From Fennellomyces sp. T-0311 (Eukaryota; Mucoromycota; Mucoromycetes; Mucorales; Lichtheimiaceae): a DNA stretch of 64,000 bases. Location: assembly GCA_025266875.1 (NCBI GenBank), contig JALLLT010000031.1, positions 372,001 through 436,000 of the forward strand, written 5' to 3'. Under the pieces are notes generated by a model. That model was not told the DNA's origin. It made no database searches and saw only the letters and a list, made by a program, of their open reading frames with translations. This document shows positions 21,422 through 33,462 of the stretch, in pieces. How positions within the stretch are numbered: position 1 is the stretch's first letter; each line of letters opens with the position of its first letter. The translations under genes were made by a program, and so were the position numbers.

Positions 21422-23803
21422 ATGTCGTCCGCTCCTATGCATAGCAACGATGACCGTGAAGAGACGTCGCTTCTTCTGCATCCCACTTTTCCTGACTTTT
21501 CTTCTCGCCCAACGAAAAAAAGAATGGCCATCGCTTCGGTGACGACATTACTCCTCGGCTGTCTGTTGTTCGTATGGGCAGCACCCCCTACTGGTACCGA
21601 GACCCAGCTGTATCCGTGGATGAACAACTGCGGATTTGGCTCGAACGGCGATTTTGATCAAATGCAAAACGCCTTTGCGCTCCAAGACAACAAGGACTAT
21701 TCGAAAATATCCGTCGGAACACTTGACTTTTATACCCAAATCGGTCAAGCTAAGGATAATATCATTGCTCAGGGCCAGACTATCCCGCTTCGTATTGATT
21801 CAACAGGTGCACTATACTTCCTGGTTTCATCAAGTCACGGGCCCGCACCGGACGCGCAAGTGGCATTGCATTATACCGATGGATCAATGACAGTGTCACG
21901 CTTAGATGTGCCTGACTGGCAAGTGAGTCAACTCTCACAGGTTCTGGACAGGATACTTGGTCTGCCCTGGAGGCTTAATAATGGCGCAACTGGTGCCCTG
22001 TTTGCTATCCCTGTTTATTTCGATCCATCCAAATCGCTGCGCTCGCTCAAATTACCAAACGACGATCGCGTCCATGTGTTTGCTATAAAGTCCTTGCCGC
22101 ATGCAATTCATATCATCAGTGCAGTACCGACTCAGCTTTGGGACAGCCAGGGGCGACAGATTGTTCGTGTACGGGTTCATAACACATCACCGGAGTTCAA
22201 GAATAATATTAAAGTCAGTATTGATGGAGGGGGTACCGTAGGGATTGAACGACTTGCACCGGGTCATTTATCCATCGTCAATGTTGGAGCGCCACAAGAA
22301 CAAACTATCCGTGTTCGGACGACCGAATCAAGTGCGTCATTTTCATTATCCATGGGTCTTACACATTACAAATCTGAAAAGTTGGTTTAATTTGAAGGGG
22401 TCAAAGAATTTGATGCTCATGCATATATTCGTTACTTTCTATTAGAACGTCGCTACAAAAACATCAAGCACCACAGTGGCTAGAAGATGCTAAATTCGGT
22501 ATATTTATTCACTGGGGAGTTTATTCCGTCCCTGCATGGTCTGCAGTTGGCAAGGAATACAGTGAATGGTATTGGTGGCAAATGGGTCATGAGCCCACGT
22601 TTTCAAATCACAGGGATACCTACGGCGAAAACTTCAACTATGACGATTTTATCCCTCGATTGCCCAATACGCCCGATCCTGCAACTTGGCTTGACCTTGT
22701 CACGAAAGCGAATGCACGTTACTTCGTGTTTACTACAAAGCATCATGATGGAGTTGCATTATGGGATACAAGTGTCAGTCAACGTTCTACTGTTCATATG
22801 GGTCCAAAACGTGACTTTGTCGCATCGCTCATGGAAACTGCTAAACAGCCTGCATATGCACACCTTAAACGTGGACTCTATTGTAAGCGCATTATTTTAA
22901 TGTACGGCAACACAGCTGACTCATTTTATAGTTTCATTACCAGAGTGGTTTCATCCTCAGTATAAGGATGATTCGTTGGGTTGGCATGGTCCACCCAAGA
23001 ATCCATACACCGGCAAAACAATAGAGTATACTAACAGTCCGGTGATTCGTGACTTTGTCAACGAGCTGCAAGTGCCTCAAGCCATGGAACTGATTGAGCA
23101 CCATGAGCCGGATATCTTCTGGTGCGATATTGGCGGCATCAACAATTCGTCGGCATGGCAATCTGAATTTTATAACCAAGCGTCTGCAAAGGGTCGTCAA
23201 GTTTCCGTCAATGATCGATGTGGCAACGGGATATCTGATTTTACCACTGTGGAATACAAATCCAACGCAGTAGCACCATCTAGATTTTGGGAAGCTACAC
23301 GAGGCATTGATCCCTATTCCTTTGGATACAATCGCGCAACCAAACCCGAACAATACGCCACCACCGAAGCTCTAGTGCAAGAACTTGTCGATGTGGTCTC
23401 CAAGGGAGGGAATTTGCTGCTAAACATTGGTCCGGACATGAATGGCCACGTTGTGGAGCCAATGGGCACCCGCTTGATAGAAATGGGCGACTGGATTGAC
23501 AATGCAGGTGAAGACTGTTTGTTCAATACGACCCGATATTGGGTTGCACCCAATGGTGTCCAGCAACAAGATACGCGGATCAGGTTCACAGTCGCTGGCC
23601 ATGCTCTGTTTATGTTTACTTTGGATAAACCACCACAGGAACTGGTTATTCCGGTACCGGTTCCTATCCACAGCGGCGTTACCACAGCCCTGGGTAAGGT
23701 CAAAGTTCCATGGCGTTTGGACAAGCAAGGAAGAGTTGTCCTAGAGATTACGCAAGAGGCCTTAGATGCGGGCAAATATGTATGGGTGTTCAAGATATCA
23801 TAA
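21422..23803 (+). CDS. Membrane-anchored alpha-L-fucosidase (GH29) with N-terminal extra domain
   Basis: Hydrolyses alpha-L-fucosyl linkages. Start ATG 21422; three exons joined by introns at about 22375-22445 (donor GTTGGT) and 22883-22931 (GTAAGC..TAG), about 750 residues. Residues 1-32 are hydrophilic and cytosolic-looking, 33-53 a single hydrophobic helix (MAIASVTTLLLGCLLFVWA), a type II signal anchor. A 270-residue beta-rich region with no motif I know precedes the GH29 barrel, which opens APQWLEDAKFGIFIHWG and has YSEWYWWQMG, FTTKHHDG and EPDIFWCDIGG, the last holding the likely catalytic nucleophile Asp. KGGNLLLNIGPDMNG and a C-terminal beta domain follow. A wall- or Golgi-located enzyme fits the fucose-containing polymers of Mucorales (inference). 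Confidence 0.9.
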
Positions 23804-24194
23804 TTGTTGTCTTTTATGCATCGAAGCTGTGTATAAGTATCAGCTGACGCCGTAATGTATTACACTTGACACGATCAGCTTGACGAAGGAATTGTTTTCT
23901 TTCCTCCTACGTGCTTTGTACTTTGTAAGCAACTGAATAAAAACCGCTATTCTCACCATTCCATGAAACGCGAGAATATCAACACTTGTGGTGCACAATG
24001 GACAACTTTCATACAAACACTTAGCAATTCCGGAAGAAGGATGGCCGACACAAGTCAAGTAGGACGACAAAACATCGACGGAAAGGCTCAGTGATATCCT
24101 TTGCTGCGTGTTTCCAGAGGTCAATAGTCAGCCAAATTTATCTGTTGCCACGGCGCCTTCTTTTTTGCCCTTCAACCATTTCAAATTTCGCATT
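23804..24194. other. Intergenic, fucosidase to kinase
   Basis: Fucosidase 3' flank and kinase promoter; no coding signal. The frame that opens at 24108 joins the kinase but lacks family features before 24195. Confidence 0.5.
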
Positions 24195-25652
24195 ATGAAG
24201 CGTTCGCACACCGATGACAGCAATCATGGCGATGAACGATATACCAAAGTCAAACTTTCACACAACAACGGCTCTGTAGGCAGTGCGTCTCCGTCGTCGC
24301 TTGCAGCCTCACCGGCTTACGGACGTGTTACGCCGCATCACCACCAGGAAAAATATCGACGAAGATTTGTGGGATCGTCAAAATTAAGCGATTACAAACT
24401 TCAGCAGAAACTCGGTGAGGGTACCTTTGGGTGAGTACTTCATATGCCCAATGGCAAAAAAAAAGAAGACGAAGTACTCATTTTGCCAGTGAGGTACATA
24501 AAGGGATTCATAGGACTACGGGGGCAGTAGTAGCATTGAAGCGAATCTTGATGCACAATGAAAAGGAAGGGGTAAGAGTGCAATGGTTTAGAGATGTACA
24601 AAGAAACTAATCGCGAGCTTGGAATAGATTCCCATTACAGCAATCCGTGAGATCAAGATCTTAAAGCAACTTCATCACAAAAATATTGTACCGCTCACAG
24701 ATCTTGCTGTTGAGCGCGGTGATTCAAGTAAAAAAGAGCAAGGGAGCATCTACATGGTTTTCCCATACATGGACCATGATCTAGCGGGTCTGCTGGAGAA
24801 TCCATTAGTAAAGCTGACAGCTCCGCAAATGAAGACATATATAAAGCAGCTCTTGGAAGGCACAGCGTACCTCCATCACGTAAGTATCCCAATGTAAAGT
24901 AGGAAGGGAGTATACTAATCGAGAGGGACTACTCTAGAATAAGATCCTGCATCGTGACATCAAAGGTAAGGCGCAGCATGGCAGAATCGATGGTTACTGA
25001 CTCACAATGCGTACCCAGCTGCCAACTTACTTATCAACAATGAAGGCATTCTGCAGATTGCAGATTTCGGATTAGCACGAGGCATTGAGGATGAAAACAA
25101 GGAATACACGAGCTGTGTAGTGACACGCTGGTATCGACCTCCAGAGCTCTTCCTTGGTGAACGTAAATATACCACGGCCATCGATATGTGGGGTGTGGGG
25201 TAATGTGACAAGCGCTTCCTTGGCAACCGGAAGAGATCAAGCAACTGACAACTTTTTCTACCAGATGCATTCTAGGCGAGTTAATCAAAGGACGACCGAT
25301 ACTCCAGGGAGCAGATGATATCGATCAACTGCGCCGCATCTTCTATCTCTGTGGTAGCCCAACTGAGGAATCGATGCCCGGGTATCGGTCGTTACCAGAT
25401 GCTGACAAGTTTAAGTTTGAATCTACGCAACGCCGTGTCAAGGAGGAATTCGCAAGAGTGGATCCATTGGCAGTTGAACTGTTGGATAAGCTGCTTGTAC
25501 TTGATCACAGCAAGCGACTGACAGCAGTGGAGGCGTTGAACCATGACTACTTCTACACCAATCCGCCACCAGCAAAACCGTCTGAGCTTCCAAAGTACGA
25601 AGCGTCGCACGAATATGACCGCCGACGAGTACGTAGCAGTAACCGTAGATAG
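24195..25652 (+). CDS. BUR1: Cyclin-dependent kinase of the Bur1/Sgv1-CDK9 type
   Basis: Serine/threonine kinase expected to pair with a T-type cyclin and phosphorylate the RNA polymerase II C-terminal domain and elongation factors. ATG 24195 (MKRSHTDD). About 55 residues of low-complexity N-terminus precede the kinase domain: LGEGTFG (ATP loop, split by an intron), VALKRI (catalytic Lys), [11 protein letters not shown] (the C-helix signature that marks CDK9/Bur1-type kinases), HRDIK (split by an intron from AANLLINN), [23 protein letters not shown] (activation loop with T-loop Thr) and [20 protein letters not shown]. Five introns of 45-70 nt. The C-terminus is short ([18 protein letters not shown]), without the long tail of yeast Bur1. 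Confidence 0.92.
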
Positions 25653-25875
25653 AGTTTCTGCATGATATCATCATAATAGTCGAACACATTTTCCGCTTCT
25701 CTTTTCGGAAGCGTGTGTGATACAATTCTGAAAGTGTACAGAAGGAAGAGATGCTGGGTATATTTAAAAGACACAAAGATATACTACAAGAAAGAGAATT
25801 AAAAAGTAAAGAGAAAGGGAGAAATACAGTATAGGGTGTGTTTGGGTTTTGTATGTACGATTGGTAAAAAGAAGA

Positions 25876-27360
25876 TTACAGTTTTTGTGCATAAGCGTGG
25901 TGAAGGTTCATGAACGCCCAGTGCGTTTCGAATTCTTCGTCCACCCGTTCAAGCATAGCTTTCAAGCGCCGATCTGTCCAAGGATCGTAATCATGCTGCT
26001 CCCGTGCATGTATAGTTTCGATCAAATCGTTCAAATCGTCTCTGAACATCACTCCGATCCGCCCACCCCATACACCTATTGGTAGCGAAGTGTATTTGGC
26101 ATGATAGGCGTCACCATGCCGCTGGTGCATCTGTTCGACCAGTTCGTGGAAAAAGAACAGATCCTGTAGATAACGCGCAAAATGTGGATCCAGCGACCGA
26201 CACTCCATAAGATGGATGACTATATGATAATGTTTCAGCAATGCATGTAAGTTGATATTTAACTATTTAAATTACCTTGTGCATTGAGCATTTGCGTCAT
26301 TGGACCAACCACCGGATTCCCATAGATCCGCATGTCCAGTTCCATCATTTCGACGTAGCCGTTAGGTCGACATAAGCGCCAGCACTCTTGGATAATTTCA
26401 CGATAATAGTCCGGGTTGTACGAGAAGATTAAAAAGCGGCCGTAAATAAAATCGAATTGATTATCAGGCAGTTTCTTCAAAGAGTGAAGAATACCGTGGG
26501 TTGATTTCAGAAAGCGGAAGTTGCGGGGCATGGCTTTGTTGGGATCGAGTACGTCCCGTTCGTCTACCCCGAGCACCCAACAATGCTTGTACTTCGTTGC
26601 CATGTCCCTACTCCATGCACCGTCCCCGCATCTATATTGGAATTAGTCACTGCTATTGAAAATTTTTTTATGCTTACCCAATATGTAGTATCTTTCGTTC
26701 TTCGGTAGTGTTAGCCAGATCCAGCGGGCTACAAAACAATCCATCCAAAGCCAGCTTGATAAGCTCTTGGCTTATAATCATGCGATCAGCGCGTGGCCAG
26801 TCGCTGCTGGGGGGCGGTGAAGGGGGTGGCGGCGGTGGTGGCGGCGGCGCCTGTAACTCAACGTCGCATGATAGACGTGGGCGTGGTTCGTCTCGGCTCA
26901 TACGAGTATTGGGGGTCGGTAATGAAAAGACAGACGCTGGTCGAGAGTGTGAGATGGACAAACGTTTGTTGCTTTCGGGAAAACTCGTGCCGAGCCGGGT
27001 AGGTGTTTCGTCCAGACGAAAGCTGACGGTGGACGACGGTCGTCGGTGGCGGGGATAGGAGGATGTTGATGAGTCGGATGTAGAGTAAAGTGTATCGTCA
27101 ATGGTGCCTGCGACAGACAGCGTAATGGATGGTCGAGGAACATTGATTGGTTGTGTGGGGTAGTCGTCGTTGATGTTGTCGTCGCTGGTGGTTTCGTTGG
27201 AAGGCGGTGTAGGTGGTGAAGGAGGAGGAGGAGTAGGAGTAGGAGGAGGAGGAGTTATGACCTGTGATGGACTGCATTCATCGCTGCTGCTTCGACGCGC
27301 CCACTGTGATATCCATGAAAACAGTCGAGAAGGGGGTCGGTTCTTTTGTGAAAATGTCAT
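25876..27360 (-). CDS. SAM-dependent methyltransferase with proline-rich N-terminal extension
   Basis: Three exons. Exon 1 (27360 to about 26679) encodes a 227-residue low-complexity N-terminus with poly-Pro runs (TPPPPPTPTPPPPSPPTPP; PPPPPPPPP), Ser/Thr-rich spacers and many RPSS/RLSI-type possible phosphosites. It ends ERKILHIG. The intron (GTAAGC..TAG) splits the SAM-binding motif I, which reads ILHIGCGDGAWSRDMA once spliced. VLGVDERD (motif II acid) and FDFIYGRFLIF follow, then RLCRPNGYVEMMELD (post-motif region). The last exon finishes the Rossmann domain. This is the layout of the fungal Methyltransf_23/LaeA-like group; substrate unknown. The proline/GGA repeats are prone to length change. 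Confidence 0.85.
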
Positions 27361-28189
27361 CGCATACGGGCATGCGGAAAAGAAAACAAGGGGAAAAGGG
27401 GGTGCCTTTTTTTTTTATTTTATTCTTCTTATGTATTTGAAACTCCATTTTTTTTTTGTTTGCTCAGCTCCCCCCTTCCTCCCCAGAAGCAGGGCATCAC
27501 GTTGGGGATTACAAATTATGGTCTACATAGCCAATGTTTACTTCTTTTTGCCCACGGTGAAGTATCTTAACTCAGATCGAATCGTTTCCCAGCAACGCAC
27601 GCACGTTTCCTTGACAACGATTCCCGCAATCTCCACGAGATGAAAAGGAATGTTCAGAACCTGTTGATCTATTCCAAGGAGTGGGCTGAGGAAAAGGCTG
27701 CGCTTTTTTCTTTGACAAGCTTCCCGCGATTAACCGCTTCTAGGATGAATGTACAAACGAGTAGCGAGAACTGTGATACGAGCCCATACCCCGATTGGTA
27801 ATGAGCAATTGCTTGCCCACAACTGGTCGGTCCATATGAACCGATTACTACAAAAACCGAGGTGCAGCTCGTTGTGTAACGTTGATATGCTAAAAGAAAA
27901 CATTCCGTTCATAGTATTTCACGTCATGGAAGGGTAAAGAATGCCATAATGTGTCCGTGACTCATTGACTGATCGAGTTTGTGCTACGCAATTAGGTAAG
28001 TTAAAGTTTTCCAGAGGTTGAGATTGGGGGCTAACTCATCCGCGAGCTGGAAACTTATTGTTCACTCCAATAAATTAAATGTGGATTACTCCGAGAGCCG
28101 TGTTTGATTTAGCCGAAAAGAAGCAAATTATTGAAGCTACACAAGAGAAGCACTATGTTTAGGAGTAATATTTATGATCTGGTTTTTAC
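27361..28189. other. Intergenic, methyltransferase 5' flank
   Basis: Homopolymer T runs at about 27409-27460 and pyrimidine-rich leader sequence. An ATG at about 28080 opens a 27-codon frame (MWITPRAVFDLAEKKQ..) that ends TAG and may be an upstream exon of the next segment. Confidence 0.4.
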
Positions 28190-28437
28190 AGCGAGCATAA
28201 TCATTCGCCGGGTTCCCATGTGTGTGACCTTTGTCAAGCTTACGATGGAACAAGTTCGCACGAGAACCAATCATACTGCGTTGATCACCTCGCAAGACAA
28301 CTTTTCAATCTTGTGCGAGCATCAGCAGAAGTTATCAGGATGTCTCAATTGGAGCATGGACAGACGCAATTTCACTTCAGAAAGCAAAAGATGTGCTGCT
28401 TCCATGGTTACATCTCGATTACGTTATTCAATTGAGG
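28190..28437 (+). other. Possible orphan coding exon upstream of NDUFAF2
   Basis: An 80-codon open frame preceded by a TTTTTACAG acceptor-like site and containing HVCDLCQAYDG, SYCVDHLARQLF and RMSQLEHGQ. It looks more like protein than random sequence (paired Cys, amphipathic helix) but I recognise no family, and the phase does not join cleanly to the ATG frame at 28080. It could belong to a small gene partly overlapping the NDUFAF2 promoter. Confidence 0.25.
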
Positions 28438-28476
28438 ATTTGGTCACACAAGCCACAGTCAGGTTCGGTGTCTACC

Positions 28477-29234
28477 ATGTCGAAACCACTTTCCACATTA
28501 CAGCGATTAAAAATATTATACAAGGCCAATAGCTTCCCATGGAAACGCAACGTTATGGTTGGCTGGGATCTCGATGGCAACGAGTACTGGGAAATGCCCA
28601 ACCCTAACAATCCACGTAAAGCCCAATAATTATGCAACGAAAAGTGCAATCCGTGTTGAGCAACTGTTTTAGGTGGTCGATGGAAACGTTGGGTTCAATT
28701 GAAAGAGCATGCAGATGACGTGGGTCTGTTTGAAGAAAATAAGCTTCCAGGTAAACGAGAATCGCGTCTCAGTTTCAGAATATCCTCTAATACCGGATTA
28801 GTACAATGGCAAGGATGGTTACGGCATACGCGTTTTGAACCAGTCACCATTGAGGAACTTCAGAATGAACAACTACGTTTAGCTCGATTGCAACAAAAAG
28901 TAAACAAACTTGAAGCAGCAGCGGAAGAAGAACGAGTAACTTTTTTATATCACTACCGAAGGCCACTTTGGAACTCACTCAGTGAAAAAATAGGAACGAC
29001 TTGCAGTGGCTGCCGCTAGAGAACGACAGTTACCAGAGCAAAAGCCACAAGAACCGAAGCAGGAAGCTCCAGTGCCAAAGGAAGCAAAGCAGCAGCCATT
29101 AGCAGGTAACATTTTTTTATAAAGTTTGGCTAAAATGGGTTATACTGACTTCATTTATAGAAGGCTCTGAACCGGAAGGTCAAGGTGAGACGTTTGTCCC
29201 TGGTGCTTGGTCACCAACAAGTTCACGTCGTTAG
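28477..29234 (+). CDS. NDUFAF2: NADH dehydrogenase (complex I) assembly factor NDUFAF2-like
   Basis: Assembly chaperone of mitochondrial complex I, related to the NDUFA12/B17.2 subunit. ATG 28477. Exons join as NPNNPR-GRWKRWVQL, KLP-VQWQGWLRHTRF, EEER-ERLAVAAR and PLA-EGSEPEG, each across a clean GTAA..TAG intron, giving about 180 residues. Family landmarks are VGWDLDGNEYWE, GRWKRWV and VQWQGWLRHTRFEPPT-type sequence (here FEPVT). A charged coiled coil (about 110-150) and a Pro/Glu/Lys-rich tail ending FVPGAWSP follow. B17.2 itself lacks such a tail, which supports the assembly-factor identity. Confidence 0.9.
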
Positions 29235-30497
29235 GTTTTCCGTGTTGGAGTACATTAGATATTTTTAAAAGATCGTTGTAATATAATCTTATCAAACCTG
29301 GGTTACTGTTATGTCAGCATGGAAAAGATACCACACCATTCATAAGTGATGCAAGGAAAATGATCGTGCGAAAAAATGATACAAAAACAAGGATCATGGG
29401 GACATGAGATTTTTTTTTTTTTTTGCTATGTATTACGTTACCGATATAATGATTCCCAGCTCGTAACAATCAGTAAATCATCTTTTGCTGGTGCGTGCAA
29501 AGGGCATCCAAGAACTTTTGCGAAGATACTAATCTATTGATCATCGCTTAGTGAGAGTGTAAATGCGCATTCTACTATCAGGACGATACGTCAGGGTAAC
29601 AGCTGCTTAAAAAGTCGTCTCATGCGATCTTCATGACTCCATGCTCCCATTTTGTAAACAGAGATGGTAGAGTGCATATCGTATGTCATCACATGGTGCA
29701 TCCAAGTCGTTGAAATGGTGTAATCACACGGCGAAAAGCTGATATTTACCATTGAGTTTGTCGCAACGACCGTGTGCACACACCGATTACCAGCGCTTCT
29801 ACAAAATTGCAAATGATGCTTATACCAGAACTTTGTATTACTAGCAGTATGTCGTTATTTTGAGCGTCTTAAGCTTCCATAGGAGATCCTTTTATTGCTA
29901 TGAACATTGACACTTATTTTGAAACTTTGTACAGACCTACATAGTATCATGATATGGTAAAGCAATGCATATACAGCAATAATGGACAGCATGGAGCTCA
30001 GTTGAAGGCGTGAGTTCTTATGCTACCTCACAATTGATCACAACCTCGGAAAAGCTGCAACCATAGCAATCGTCTGTGTTGTCACAAATTACTACTGTGG
30101 TTGATTACACTGAAGCAAAGAAGTCTTAACAGGGCAGATATATACTACTATGACTACTCTTCAATAATAGGCTGCTCCTATGATAGTTTTCGAATAGCAC
30201 GGCGCATGTCCAAGCCACCTGTCGTCTTATTATTGAAATAGATTTCATTCTAGCCGCAAGAAGTCGCAACACTGTGTGAATTTAGAGATATTAAAACGTC
30301 AACGGTTATTCGCTACACCTATACAGCGAGAGGATACCATTGGCTCTGAGACCATTGACTACTGCCAATAGACAGACCAGCACTGTGAAAAATTTTTTGA
30401 GCGGGTGGCGGAACAGATTTTTTGTTGTGAAGGGTCAGTGTGTATAGAGTTCTTTCTCTTTCTTCGTTCGTGTCGAGATTTTTACGAGTATCTAATC
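29235..30497. other. Intergenic, NDUFAF2 to RPS29
   Basis: Contains a T run at about 29409-29424 and no frame with coding character. The last 100 bp (TTCTTTCTCTTTCTTCGTTCG-like pyrimidine tract) form the ribosomal-protein leader. Confidence 0.5.
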
Positions 30498-30802
30498 ATG
30501 GCCCACGATAACGTCTGGAACTCCCGTCCCCGCCAGTTCGGCAAGGGCTCTCGTCAGTGGTATGTTTCCGCAGCGAAGACCTGATGACTTTCTCGAACAA
30601 TGGGCATTTATTTTTTTCTGCCATTGATTAGCCGCGTCTGCGCTCACCGTGCTGGTTTGATCCGCAAGTACAACCTTAACATTTGCCGTCAGTGCTTCCG
30701 CGAGTACGCCAACGACATTGGTTTCCACAAGGTATAATTGCAGAAATGAGCTGGATGCGGGCTGAAGCAATGCTAACGACTGTTCTCGTCTAGTACCGCT
30801 AA
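30498..30802 (+). CDS. RPS29: 40S ribosomal protein S29 (uS14)
   Basis: Small-subunit zinc-binding protein near the mRNA decoding head. Three exons: 30498 to GTCAGTG, an intron GTATG..TAG, the middle exon [14 protein letters not shown], a second intron, and a two-codon last exon (YR, stop 30802). The total of 56 residues equals the family length. The four zinc cysteines are at about 21, 24, 39 and 42 (QCRVCAH and CRQCFRE). [15 protein letters not shown] is the conserved N-terminus. Confidence 0.97.
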
Positions 30803-31081
30803 ATTGCGACGTTCCCACCAGACTTGTCGACGGGATTGTGTACTCTCACTCTAGAAAAAGCAATAAAAAATTGTGTTTTTTGGAGCAGCAAGGGGTTGAT
30901 ATATATATATATTCTTCGTTTAAGGGGTGGCTGGCGATGGGAAAGGGAAAAACAATATCGACAATAGGTAGGGAGACCGTTTATAACGGCTTGAGCATCC
31001 TTTGTCCAAAAAGCTATCTTCTTTCTCTTTTTTTCTTCTTGAAACCCATTTCCATTCCTTTCGAAATCCCTTCCATTCCTT

Positions 31082-32197
31082 ATGAACTACAACTTGTCGC
31101 ACATCACCACCAATCCAATCGTGCTAACTTCCGCCGTGCTTGCCTCTGTAACTCTCATCTTTGCAACAACAAAGGCCACAGCCAATTGACAGCTTTTATA
31201 GATAGGCTGGTTGGTTACCTTCGTCGGTGCATGCATAACGCACCTCCATGGCGCCAGCTGGTGGATTATCGTCTACGAGTTCGCGCTCATCATCGCTATC
31301 TACCTGATCCTCACGAGATCTTTATTCAAGCAGTATCAATTAGTGGTATAACGGGAAGAAGCACATGAGGAGAATGAGAACATTTACGCTTTTGGGATTA
31401 TTTAGCTACTTATTATGTTGGCAGTCAGTATTGCCATGCTCACACAGCTAATTGAAATGTTCGTCCACCGTTCGGACCAAGCGTCGCAGGCGAGTGCCGC
31501 TGGATCGTGCATACTGGTTATTATGCAGGTACGAGCTTGCCCTAGGCTTAGAGTGCGTCACTAATCTGTTTTAAAACAAAGTACTTGTGGGTGTTCGTCT
31601 TTGGTAGCTCTGAAGAATCCGCGATCCATCGTTCCATCTACGGCATGCACAATGCTTCAGCACCCCTCGTATCGCAGGCACAGTTCGTGAACGAGTCGCA
31701 CCGTACAGTTTCCATGCAAAGCGTTGGCACAGCTTCTTCATACGGAAATTCAAAGCACCGTCAATCATCAATGAAAAGCATTGCTTCGATTCAACGGCCG
31801 GTGTCCTCTGTACCCATCGTCACATCAACCACTCCCGTTACTAGCACCATCACAGCGACTCCATCCAATGTTGTGGCCCCAGCAGCAGCAGCTCCAGAAG
31901 CCAAAAAGGATGAAGCACGCGCCTTGCATGGATGTATGTATCATGTTTTATTTTTGAGGGGGAATGGACTGCTCCAAACTAACGTATACTTAGATCATGC
32001 GAACGCCGAAGATCCCAATGAGCTTTCATTTGACAAGGACGAAGTGCTTGAAATTATAGATAAACGCGGTAACTGGTGGCAAGCAAGGAAAAAGGATGGT
32101 ACCGTCGGTATTGTGCCGAGCAACTACGTAAGTACTGGTTGATCATATTACAGAATATCAAATTTTAATGTTGTATTGGATTAGTTTACTCCATAGG
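31082..32197 (+). CDS. SHO1: Sho1-type osmosensor, four-helix membrane protein with SH3 domain
   Basis: Plasma-membrane adaptor of the HOG MAP-kinase branch; its SH3 domain recruits the MAPKK. ATG 31082 (MNYNLSHITTNP). An intron (GTAACT..TAG) is removed inside helix 1, giving LTSAVLAS-IGWLVTFVGACI. Helix 2 is SWWIIVYEFALIIAIYLIL, helix 3 LLIMLAVSIAMLTQL, and helix 4 CILVIMQ-YLWVFVFG across another intron. A Ser/Thr/Ala-rich linker of about 110 residues follows, then the SH3 domain: ALHGYHANAEDPNELSF, GNWWQARKKDG and GIVPSNY. Splicing at GTAAGT after SNY gives a C-terminus FTP (stop 32197); reading on gives VSTG (stop 32142). Both are complete SH3 domains. Confidence 0.92.
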
Positions 32198-32694
32198 GCT
32201 TCTCCTTGCGTCTTCCCTCTTTCCGCTCATTGTATTTGAAGTTTTCTCCTTATAACAACTCACAGGAGAGAACCTTCTTTTCTACGAAAGTTAGTAAATC
32301 AATTGTAGGTTCTCACGACGGCACTGGTGTACGCGCAATGAGCTACAATTACTATTTTGTTATTACTTATTCATTATCGTAAATATTACATTACACTTTT
32401 TCCGCCTTATTGAATGATGACAACATCAAATATTTACAGGGGGGAGGAGGATCTATTCTCCCTTTTCCCTACCATCAGAAGGAGTTACAAGGAGCTTAAT
32501 TTTTTTCTCTCTCATGATAAGAAAATAATTCCTTTATTATCTTGCAGAATTATCTAGGGCAACTATATAAATGGCAATAATCGGTGTCCACGAAGACCGC
32601 AGATAGATCTCGTTAAAGGAGTTAAAATTAATAGGGAATTATAGTTGGATAAATAGGTCAAAAACTCTTTTCTCCGGAAGGGATAGCCCAATTT
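32198..32694. other. Intergenic between convergent Sho1 and GPI-protein genes
   Basis: AT-rich 3' flanks of both genes; no coding signal. Confidence 0.5.
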
Positions 32695-33416
32695 TTACTG
32701 GACCAAACCGCCAGCGACGGCCAAAGCAACAGAAAGAGCAACCGCCATCAACTCTTTTGGAACCATGTTTGTAACACCAGCTGCTGGTGCCGGTTGGGAA
32801 GGCAGAGGGGACGGGGTGCTACTGGAGATCGATGGCACTAAATTTCGGGGATGCAAGTCAGTTATTATGATGAAAAAAGAGCAATATAAATTATTAAAAC
32901 TTACAAGTGCTTGGCAATGAGAATGATGAATATGACGAGAACGAGTAGCTTGATGATGGCACCGAAGCACTTGACGACAATAAGCTCGACGATTCAAGTG
33001 AAGCCGACTCAGATACAGACGCTGATTCGGAAGCACTCGCACTCACCGAGGCAGACTCTGAGGCTGAGGCTGAAGCAGATTCCGTTGCCGAGGCAGACGC
33101 GGAAGCATCAGCGCTAGCAGTGGCAGATGCGCTTGGTGCAGCAGTAGCTGAGGCAGCAGGTTCAGCACCTGGCCAGTGGCTTGAAATACAACCGGAATAG
33201 CAATCGTTATCGCTGCAGTTTGACAAGCAGCTATGGGTGCTACCGACTATAATGTGTCGTCAATTGTAAAGCTCATATAGATATATAGAGTGTATACTTA
33301 CCACACTCGCTCAAGCAGTTATAATCGGAAGAGTCACAAGCACACTGCGCGTTTGCGACAGTCGCAGCGGCGGCAACGATGAGACCAGTGGTGGCAATCA
33401 AACTGAAACTTTTCAT
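32695..33416 (-). CDS. Secreted Ser/Ala-rich GPI-anchored cell-surface protein
   Basis: Start at the methionine at 33416 (MKSFSLIATTGLIVAAAATVANA), a textbook signal peptide cleaved before QCACDSSDYNCLSEC. A TATA box (TTATAAAAGG) lies about 50 bp upstream. Exon 2 adds a second Cys cluster (CLSNCSDNDCYSGC) and then about 90 residues of Ser/Ala repeats with SESASVSASASES-type units, a likely O-mannosylated stalk. The last exon has Pro/Ser sequence, a small-residue site (AAGVTN) and a hydrophobic tail (AVALSVALAVAGGLVQ, stop at 32695) fitting a GPI signal. About 200 residues. The paired Cys motif may be a small extracellular binding module; no family name can be given. Confidence 0.8.
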
Positions 33417-33462
33417 GGTTAGGGAGAAAGAAGCAAGCGGTTCGTAAAATTGGAAAGAACTC

